DNA of 64,000 nt from an uncultured Aquimarina sp. (lineage in GTDB: Bacteria > Bacteroidota > Bacteroidia > Flavobacteriales > Flavobacteriaceae), in assembly GCF_947492405.1 (NCBI RefSeq), contig NZ_CANLMP010000003.1:124001-188000 (forward strand), in the 5' to 3' direction. The notes beneath the pieces were generated by a model. The model was not told the DNA's origin. It did not search any database and was given only the letters and a program-made list of their open reading frames with translations. The position numbers and the translations under genes are program-made. This document shows, in pieces, positions 57,467-64,000 of this stretch (its first letter is position 1; every line of letters begins with the position of its first letter).

Positions 57467-57894
57467 AAATCTTCAACGTTAGTAGGACCGTTATCTGCTT
57501 TGTAACGGATTATTTTTTTTATATATTTATGGATGGAGGTATCCGTACTCTTCGCATAAAATTTAATAAAATAATTGTCTTTATAAATACTATATTCTTC
57601 TGCTTTCCCTTTGTAAATCGTTAATTTGTAAAAAGGAATAACTAGTAAGTATGTTTCTAAACGAACTCCAAAACCTACTAAAATACCTTTAGGTCTAAGC
57701 TCAATATTACAGCTGTTTAAATTGTTATCGAGTATTAGTAAATTATTGATTTCTATACTGGCTTCTGTTATGTTAAGTTTAGGAGAACCGATCCCACCTA
57801 ATTTTATTCGTTCCCTTATACTAAAAGGTTTCCCTACTTGTTCATCAAGAATTTTTTTTAGTTCAGGATCTCGGTATGTGTTATTAACCAGCAT
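57463..57894 (-). CDS. Conserved small protein of unknown function coupled to GH53
   Basis: The 143-residue cytosolic protein has no signal peptide. It contains LVIPFYKLTIYKGKAEEYSI and FYAKSTDTSIHKYIKKII and resembles conserved flavobacterial proteins of unknown function that I cannot name. It is the first gene of the unit with GH53 and the SDR protein. The AUGA overlap with GH53 is clear. A role in galactan metabolism is not implied by its sequence. Confidence 0.65.
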   Translation of the reverse strand: MLVNNTYRDPELKKILDEQVGKPFSIRERIKLGGIGSPKLNITEASIEINNLLILDNNLNSCNIELRPKGILVGFGVRLETYLLVIPFYKLTIYKGKAEEYSIYKDNYFIKFYAKSTDTSIHKYIKKIIRYKADNGPTNVEDL

Positions 57895-57957
57895 TTTTTC
57901 TTTTGTTACAAGATACGAATTGATGGGTATTGAAGTGGTATAAGATTATATTTCTAT

Positions 57958-57965
57958 TATCTTTG
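57958..57965 (+). promoter_or_regulatory. Promoter -7 box of argS
   Basis: TATCTTTG at 57958-57965 matches TAnnTTTG and is followed by CAGCC, the same context as the rpsL promoter (29988-30000). No convincing TTTG partner lies 19-21 bases upstream. The argS start is 34 bp downstream. Confidence 0.55.
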
Positions 57966-57999
57966 CAGCCTGATTTTTGTATCAAATACAATTTATAAA

Positions 58000-59778
58000 A
58001 TGACATTACAGCAAACCATTTCAGGGCAAGTAAAAGCAGCGATAAAAGAACTGTATAGTACAAACTTAGAATCTGTAGAACTACAAGGAACTCGTAAGGA
58101 GTTCGAAGGTGATATTACAGTCGTAGTTTTTCCTATGTTACGCGTCGTAAAAGGTAATCCCGTTCAGATAGGTGAAGCTGTAGGGGCGTATTTGGTAGAG
58201 CAGGTAGAAGAGATTACATCATTTAATGTAGTAAAAGGGTTTCTAAACCTTGTAGTTGCTGATCAATATTATCTAAACTTTTTTACAGAAATAAAAGATG
58301 TCGAACATTATGGTTTTGTAACTCCAAAAGAAGGAGATAAAGCTGTAATGGTAGAATATTCTTCTCCAAATACCAATAAACCATTACATCTAGGTCACAT
58401 AAGAAATAATTTATTGGGTTATGCGGTATCAGAAATCATTAAAGCTAGCGGTAAAAAAGTATATAAAACCCAGATTATTAATGATAGAGGGATCCATATT
58501 TGCAAAAGTATGGTGGCCTGGCAAAAATTTGGTAACGGAGCAACTCCAGAATCTACAGGATTAAAAGGTGATAAACTGGTAGGTAATTATTATGTGAAGT
58601 TTGATCAGGAATATAAAAGCGAAATATCAGAGTTGATTGCTTCGGGTAAAACCGAAGACGAAGCGAAAAAAGAAGCTCCTATTTTAGTGGAAGCTCAAGA
58701 AATGCTTAGAAAATGGGAAGCTGGTGATGAAGATGTTGTAAAGCTTTGGAAAATCATGAACAGTTGGGTATATGCTGGCTTTGATCAAACATATAAAACT
58801 TTGGGTGTTGATTTTGATAGTTATTATTATGAAAGTAATACCTATCTTTTAGGTAAAGATAATATAGAAGAAGGTCTTGCTAGTGGGGTATTCTTTAAGA
58901 AAGAAGACGGATCTGTTTGGTGTGATCTTACGGATGAAGGATTGGATGAAAAGCTAGTGTTACGTAGTGATGGTACGGCAGTATATATGACTCAAGACAT
59001 TGGTACAGCGATACAGCGTGTAAAAGATAATCCAGATATCGGAGGTATGATTTATACCGTAGGTAACGAGCAGGATTATCATTTTAAGGTGCTTTTTCTG
59101 ATTCTTAAAAAACTTGGGTACGATTGGTCCAAGAATTTACATCATCTAAGTTATGGGATGGTTGATTTACCTAGCGGTAAGATGAAGAGTAGAGAAGGTA
59201 CTGTAGTTGATGCAGATGATCTAATTATAGAAATGGCGGAGACTGCTGGAGAAATTTCTAAAGAATTAGGAAAATTAGAAGGGTATTCCGAAGAAGAAAA
59301 AAATAATGTATACAAAACTATTGGTTTGGGGGCATTAAAGTATTTCATTCTAAAGGTAGATCCTAAAAAAAGAATACTCTTTGATCCATCAGAGTCTGTG
59401 GACTTTCAGGGAAATACGGGACCTTTTATCCAATACACATACGCAAGAATTCAAGCTATAATACGTAAAGCCGATTTTGATTTGAATGATTCCTTGGAAA
59501 ATATAAAATTGGATGGAAGAGAGAAAGAACTAATAAAGTTATTAGAAATATATCCTGAAATTATACAGAATGCAGCAAAGGATTTAAGTCCGGCAATTAT
59601 TGCTAATTATACGTATGATTTAGTAAAGGGATATAATTCGTTTTTTCAAAATGTATCGATATTTGGGGCGGATTCTGAAGCCGAAAAGATTTTTAGAGTT
59701 CAGCTTTCAGGAGTAGTAGGTGCTACTATTAAATCTGCATTTGGACTATTAGGAGTTCAGGTTCCAGAGCGTATGTAA
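58000..59778 (+). CDS. argS: Arginine-tRNA ligase
   Basis: The 592-residue class I synthetase charges tRNA-Arg. The N-terminal Arg-tRNA synthetase additional domain is followed by the HIGH-type motif in SSPNTNKPLHLGHIRNNLLG, a long insertion, the KMSKS-equivalent GKMKSREGTVVD near residue 395 and the anticodon-binding C-terminal domain (TYARIQAIIRKA to the final VQVPERM-type end). The gene is complete and of normal length. It is convergent with the sensor kinase, 6 bp away. Confidence 0.98.
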   Translation: MTLQQTISGQVKAAIKELYSTNLESVELQGTRKEFEGDITVVVFPMLRVVKGNPVQIGEAVGAYLVEQVEEITSFNVVKGFLNLVVADQYYLNFFTEIKDVEHYGFVTPKEGDKAVMVEYSSPNTNKPLHLGHIRNNLLGYAVSEIIKASGKKVYKTQIINDRGIHICKSMVAWQKFGNGATPESTGLKGDKLVGNYYVKFDQEYKSEISELIASGKTEDEAKKEAPILVEAQEMLRKWEAGDEDVVKLWKIMNSWVYAGFDQTYKTLGVDFDSYYYESNTYLLGKDNIEEGLASGVFFKKEDGSVWCDLTDEGLDEKLVLRSDGTAVYMTQDIGTAIQRVKDNPDIGGMIYTVGNEQDYHFKVLFLILKKLGYDWSKNLHHLSYGMVDLPSGKMKSREGTVVDADDLIIEMAETAGEISKELGKLEGYSEEEKNNVYKTIGLGALKYFILKVDPKKRILFDPSESVDFQGNTGPFIQYTYARIQAIIRKADFDLNDSLENIKLDGREKELIKLLEIYPEIIQNAAKDLSPAIIANYTYDLVKGYNSFFQNVSIFGADSEAEKIFRVQLSGVVGATIKSAFGLLGVQVPERM

Positions 59779-59784
59779 TAAAAT

Positions 59785-61773
59785 TTAGGAGGCTGAAGTT
59801 TTAGGAAGTGTTATACAAAAAGTGCTTCCTTCTCCTTGATGACTTTTTACCTTTAAAGTTCCTTGATTCAGAGTAATTAATTCGTTACATATTTTTAATC
59901 CTAACCCAGTACCTGTTTCATTATTTGTCCCTTTAGTAGTTAAATTTTCTTCAGAAAATAGTTTTGTTATGTTTTCTTCAGAAATTCCTATTCCTGTATC
60001 TTCAAAATATATTTTGGTACTTTTTTCTTCCTCTTTTTTATAAATTGTAATTGTATCTCCAGAGCTACAAAACTTTATGGCATTAGCTATTAAGTTTTGT
60101 GCTACAATGTTACTCATATCTTTATCAGCGTAAACTAGAGTAGCGTTAGTAAGGTTGTTGATAAGTTTTATTTGTTTATGAGATGCTTTGGATGCAAAAA
60201 AAGTGAATTTATCTTGTATTATTTCTGAAAAATTAAAAAGTCTAGGATTTGCTTTTAATTCATTCATTTGAGATTTTGACCAATTTAAAAGGTTGGTTAA
60301 TAGTAAAGAAGTCTGATGAGTGCTATTAGAAAGTATCGGAATAATCTCTTTGAATTCATTTTCAGAAATCACATCATCTCTTAATAGATTAAAGGTGTTG
60401 TCCAGCCCGTGAATTTCATTTTTCAAGTCATGAGAGACTATTGAAAACAATTTATTTTTTACTTGATTAGATTCGTTTAGCTCTTTAATATATTTAGCTC
60501 TTTGCAATCTGCTTTTTACAATTCCGACGATAAAAATAATCGCTATAACAAAAGCAGCAATCGCAATGTAAGTGTAGATTTTTTGTTTAAATAGTTCTTC
60601 CTTAACTTCTTGTTCTGCTATTTTTTGTTTATCCAAAATTGCTTGTTGTCTTTTTTCGTTTTCGAGTCTTTTTTTAACCAACTCTATCTTCTGGCTGGTT
60701 TCTTTAAGTATATGTTCATTAAATAAATTTTTATATTCTTTTTGCCACTTGTAGGCACCTACATAATTACCTCTTGCAGAATCTAAAACCGAAGATAAAT
60801 CATAGCTATTAAGCAATAATGGAGTAGAGTTAAGGTTTTTTGCATCTTTTCTGGCAGCAGATATATATGTATCAGCTTCCTGGTATTTGTTGGTTTTGAT
60901 AGCAATTTCACCCAATGATAATTTTGTTCGAGTAAGTCGTTCTTTGTAAGCTATTTTTCCACCAAGAAAAAGCGCAGATTCATAATATTTTTTAGCCTGT
61001 TGATACTCTTTTTTAATAAAAGAGATTTTGCCTAGTGCACTATATGCTTCAGATATACCTTTGCTATCATTATCTTTTTTATTTACTCTTAATGATTGAT
61101 TTAGTAAAACTAATGCGCTGTCTAACTTATGTTCTTTTGTATAAATTATAGCTAAGTTATTTAGTGTAGAACCTATGGTTTTAGAATTAGTTTTCCTTTT
61201 TAACTGTAATGACTGGTAGTAATATTTCTTAGCAGCATCAAATTCATTAAGGTCTCCGTACACGTTGCCAATATTATTGATAGTTGTCGATAAACTAACA
61301 CTGTCTTTTAGTTTTTCATAGTATATGTTTGCTTCTAAGAGATGGGTAATACTCTTTTCAGGGTTGCCTAATCGTTGTTCTATAACAGCTTTGTTATTTT
61401 GGATCATCGCCAGTCCTCGTGTATAATTGATTCTTCCGTAATATAGAGCCGCCTGGTCAAAACATTTTAATGATTCGTAGAGTTCATCAGTTTGGTTATA
61501 TATAGATGCTTTCTCATTGTGTAATTGACCAACTCCTTTATCATATTTTATGTTTTTAGAAATTCTTATAAAAGTATCGCAATACTTTAAACCTTTTGCG
61601 AATTGTTCATTCAAGCTCAATTCATAAATTAGGTCAGCAGCTAAGTTGATATGTAATGAATCCGATGTAGAATTTGTAACTAAAATAAGGCTGTCCAATT
61701 GTTTTTGTTGACAAAGAGAAATATTACTAAAAAGTAGTAATGCCAATGTCAAATAAAGATAGCGGTGTTTCAT
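59785..61773 (-). CDS. TPR-containing sensor histidine kinase
   Basis: The 662-residue protein has a signal peptide (LLLFSNISLCQQ), periplasmic tetratricopeptide repeats (for example GNVYGDLNEFDAAKKYYYQS, LNNLAIIYTKEHKLDSALVL) up to about residue 350, a coiled-coil linker, a membrane segment (YIAIAAFVIAIIFIVGIV), a HisKA domain with phosphoacceptor His in VSHDLKNEIHGL and a catalytic domain with N box AQNLIANAIKF, G1 DTGIGIS and G2 GTGLGLKIC. No response regulator is adjacent, so it is an orphan kinase. The TPR input probably senses a protein partner in the periplasm. Confidence 0.92.
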   Translation of the reverse strand: MKHRYLYLTLALLLFSNISLCQQKQLDSLILVTNSTSDSLHINLAADLIYELSLNEQFAKGLKYCDTFIRISKNIKYDKGVGQLHNEKASIYNQTDELYESLKCFDQAALYYGRINYTRGLAMIQNNKAVIEQRLGNPEKSITHLLEANIYYEKLKDSVSLSTTINNIGNVYGDLNEFDAAKKYYYQSLQLKRKTNSKTIGSTLNNLAIIYTKEHKLDSALVLLNQSLRVNKKDNDSKGISEAYSALGKISFIKKEYQQAKKYYESALFLGGKIAYKERLTRTKLSLGEIAIKTNKYQEADTYISAARKDAKNLNSTPLLLNSYDLSSVLDSARGNYVGAYKWQKEYKNLFNEHILKETSQKIELVKKRLENEKRQQAILDKQKIAEQEVKEELFKQKIYTYIAIAAFVIAIIFIVGIVKSRLQRAKYIKELNESNQVKNKLFSIVSHDLKNEIHGLDNTFNLLRDDVISENEFKEIIPILSNSTHQTSLLLTNLLNWSKSQMNELKANPRLFNFSEIIQDKFTFFASKASHKQIKLINNLTNATLVYADKDMSNIVAQNLIANAIKFCSSGDTITIYKKEEEKSTKIYFEDTGIGISEENITKLFSEENLTTKGTNNETGTGLGLKICNELITLNQGTLKVKSHQGEGSTFCITLPKTSAS

Positions 61774-61924
61774 ACATATTATTTAGGGCAGGTATAAATT
61801 ACAATATTTTCATCTAATTTTATGTTTTTTTTAACAAAAATTTTTATTTATAAGTGTTTTTTGTTTATTTTAGGAAAAAGTTGTTTTACCCCATAACAAA
61901 AGAAGTTTTCTTCTGCCATACTAA

Positions 61925-62392
61925 ATGAATTATCAAATTTCTAGAGCTACTGATAGTGATTTACCATTAATGCAGCGTTTGTTTTATCAGACAGTTACTA
62001 TTTATGGTTCCAAAATTTTTACGAAAGAAGAAGTGAAAATATTTTCTAGATTAGCTTTGGATAAAAAACATTGGATTCAAAAGTTTACTGAAGATTTTGT
62101 GTACAATGCAAAACTAAATGGAGAGGTAGTTGGTTCATTTGCTCTAAGTAAAGATGGAGTAATAGAATATATTTTTGTGCATCAGAATTACCAAGGTAGA
62201 GGTATTGCGAAAGAGTTGTATAAAACCTTAGAGAGTGTAGCCGAAGATGCTAATATGGGAATCTTAACTACTCGAATTAATATGAGTACAAAAGACTTTT
62301 TTAAGAAAAATGGTTTTGAAATCATTAAAAATATTGAAAAAGTAGCCGGTGGAGAAGATGTAGTTACGTATAATGGTGTAAAGAATCTTTAG
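61925..62392 (+). CDS. GNAT family N-acetyltransferase
   Basis: The 155-residue protein is a single GNAT domain: ISRATDSDLPLMQRLFYQTV at the start, beta strand VVGSFALSKDGVIEYIFVHQ, the acetyl-CoA-binding YQGRGIAKELYKTLE and the final FFKKNGFEIIKNIE. The acceptor is unknown. It overlaps by 4 bp with the minus-strand TonB receptor at their 3' ends. Confidence 0.9.
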   Translation: MNYQISRATDSDLPLMQRLFYQTVTIYGSKIFTKEEVKIFSRLALDKKHWIQKFTEDFVYNAKLNGEVVGSFALSKDGVIEYIFVHQNYQGRGIAKELYKTLESVAEDANMGILTTRINMSTKDFFKKNGFEIIKNIEKVAGGEDVVTYNGVKNL

Positions 62393-63999
62393 AAATTTAG
62401 ACGAAAAACAGCATTTGGGGTAATGCCAAGACCAAATTCTTCTACTTCTTTCAATTCATTTTGATCTCTTATAGTGTAATAAGTATTAAAAGTATTTTCC
62501 TGATCGGTAATATTCCAAATAGAAATTCCTGCAAGACCGTTTATTTTTTCGGTAATTTTAAAAGTATAGGTAGAAGAAAGGTCTAATCTGATGTAACTAT
62601 CCAACCGTTCACTATTAGGATTCAAGTAATCTATAGTCTCATTTTCGATCACATTATTAAGGTTTGGTAAAGTAGTTGGTTTTCCACTATGCCAGTTAAT
62701 ACCTCCAGAGATTTTTAGATTATTCTTATGATATGCAACAGCAAAATTTACATTATGACGTATATCAATATTATTAGGAAAATTAGTAGGGCTTAAATTA
62801 TTAAATGTATATTCATTGTCCGCATAGGAGTAGCTAAGCCAAGTACTAACGTTTTTGAATCTTTTATTGACCAAAAAATCAATTCCCAAAACAGAATAGC
62901 TACCATGATCGTTTATGAATTCGAATTGATTCTGAAAACCTTGACTTCGGGTAATAATACCTTCGACATCTTTGTAATAGAAATCTGTGGTGACTAACCA
63001 ATTATTATGGTTATAGCTAAGTCCAATAGAAGCTTGCTTGCTTTTTAGGATAGGAATATCCTCATTATTGGATAATACCCATCTTCGACTTTCTATCCCT
63101 AAAAAATCATTTTGAAGATCAATAATCTGAGAGCTTGACTGGCTTTTTATTTCACCGAGAAACTCTAGTGTGAAATGATTTGTAAATCGTTTGTAAAGAT
63201 TTACACGTGGTTCAAAAATATATGTATCAAACTTCTCTAAATAATTAAGGCGAACTCCCAAATTGGCATATAGAGAGTTGTTTTCGGATTTATAAGACAT
63301 CTCCGAGAATAAACTGTGTGTTCGAACTACTTCCTTTGTTAGGTCTCTAAAAGTTGGATTGTTTAAATCTCGTAGATATGATATTCCAGTTTCATTAAAT
63401 TGATATCCATTTTTTAAAATAATATTCGAATTAGCTTTAAGTAATGTGTTTAGTTTTATGCCATTTTCCAAAACATCATTTTCTTGTAAAAGCCTTTGAT
63501 TGTTTGGTATATCCGAATTAACCGTTTCTAGCGTATAATTAGTTCCATATATTAGTAATTCACTCTGAAAAATTTCGCTCCAATTGCGCTGATATAAAAT
63601 ACCACCTATAATATTCTTTTGTTTAGCACTACTTTCTCTAGAAATATCAATCTGACTATCCGTAGCATTTTCTTGAAAAACAAGTTTATTGCGCATTACC
63701 AAAGCGTTTATTTTAATAAGATCTTTTGATGATAATTTGTACAACCATCTCATGCTTGCATCATAAAAAGAAAACCGCTCATCAGAATTATCATTACTAA
63801 TAACTTCGGAATTCTGAAATGCTTTATCAAAGAATCTGTTATAGGTAGGAGTTTTTAGGATTTCATTGATTGAGTGTCGTACCGCTAATTGAATGGAAGA
63901 TTTTTTGTTAATAGGAGTGTCAATATGACTATCTACACTTATTAAGTTTAAACCAATACTAGCATCTAATTCATCATTAATGTTGTTGGTGGTATTCAT
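62389..63999 (-). CDS. TonB-dependent outer-membrane receptor, C-terminal part (runs off the window)
   Basis: The minus-strand frame remains open to the window edge, so the signal peptide, plug and N-terminal barrel are missing. The visible 536 residues are amphipathic beta strands with aromatic girdles, conserved segments such as YLRDLNNPTFRDLTKEV, NNIDIRHNVNFAVAYHKNN, SGGINWHSGKPTTLPN and LDSYIRLDLSSTYTFK, and a terminal TPNAVFRLNF with the C-terminal phenylalanine. These fit TonB-dependent receptors of the non-SusC type with a carboxypeptidase-like N-terminus. The ligand is unknown. Confidence 0.85.
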   Translation of the reverse strand: MNTTNNINDELDASIGLNLISVDSHIDTPINKKSSIQLAVRHSINEILKTPTYNRFFDKAFQNSEVISNDNSDERFSFYDASMRWLYKLSSKDLIKINALVMRNKLVFQENATDSQIDISRESSAKQKNIIGGILYQRNWSEIFQSELLIYGTNYTLETVNSDIPNNQRLLQENDVLENGIKLNTLLKANSNIILKNGYQFNETGISYLRDLNNPTFRDLTKEVVRTHSLFSEMSYKSENNSLYANLGVRLNYLEKFDTYIFEPRVNLYKRFTNHFTLEFLGEIKSQSSSQIIDLQNDFLGIESRRWVLSNNEDIPILKSKQASIGLSYNHNNWLVTTDFYYKDVEGIITRSQGFQNQFEFINDHGSYSVLGIDFLVNKRFKNVSTWLSYSYADNEYTFNNLSPTNFPNNIDIRHNVNFAVAYHKNNLKISGGINWHSGKPTTLPNLNNVIENETIDYLNPNSERLDSYIRLDLSSTYTFKITEKINGLAGISIWNITDQENTFNTYYTIRDQNELKEVEEFGLGITPNAVFRLNF

Positions 64000-64000
64000 A

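Overview
The window is from a low-GC marine-type member of the Bacteroidota, most likely family Flavobacteriaceae. The evidence is the str-S10-spc-alpha ribosomal cluster without tuf, adk or map, two SusC/SusD outer-membrane uptake loci, promoter-like TTTG/TAnnTTTG elements, weak Shine-Dalgarno signals, and many lipoproteins and TonB-type barrels. The overall gene style resembles Aquimarina and its relatives, but the genus is a guess.

Region 1 (1-12.6 kb) is mixed housekeeping: the start of an alpha-2-macroglobulin-like gene, an Mpl-type murein ligase, a PaiB-like flavoprotein, a DUF1569 protein, radC with a degenerate polysaccharide-deacetylase-like protein and a HAD nucleotidase, a translationally coupled three-gene envelope operon (lipoprotein, DUF5723 outer-membrane protein, secreted protein), rarA, a rhomboid protease and an RlmB/TrmH methyltransferase.

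Region 2 (12.6-29.9 kb) is accessory and lies on the minus strand. It has two TonB-dependent uptake loci. One is SusC, SusD-like and two lipoproteins. The other is SusC, SusD and a large FG-GAP/UnbV surface lipoprotein. Neither carries an obvious degradative enzyme. Their susC genes share a similar promoter/leader. A BamA/TamA-like barrel protein follows.

Region 3 (30.0-47.4 kb) is one continuous plus-strand translation cluster from rpsL to rplQ, with fusA, secY, infA and rpoA. Nearly all intergenic gaps are 1-23 bp, but six are 64-149 bp. Five of these hold compact potential RNA structures, placed before rplC, rpsH, rpmJ, rpsD and rplQ; the sixth, before rpsK, holds an inverted array of TTAG units. 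These are the strongest candidates in the window for undescribed regulation (ribosomal-protein leaders and attenuators). A strong 12-bp terminator closes the cluster.

Region 4 (47.4-64 kb) holds carA, eno and gltA with clear terminators, a tandem pair of guanidino-modifying-superfamily hydrolases (a DDAH-like protein and CtlX), a cysteine-bearing Rrf2 regulator, a CpcT/CpeT-family lipoprotein unexpected in a heterotroph, an SDR/DUF2867 protein, a lone GH53 endo-galactanase with a coupled small protein, argS, a TPR sensor histidine kinase, a GNAT acetyltransferase and the C-terminal part of a TonB-dependent receptor. I saw no tRNA, rRNA, CRISPR array, insertion sequence or phage gene.
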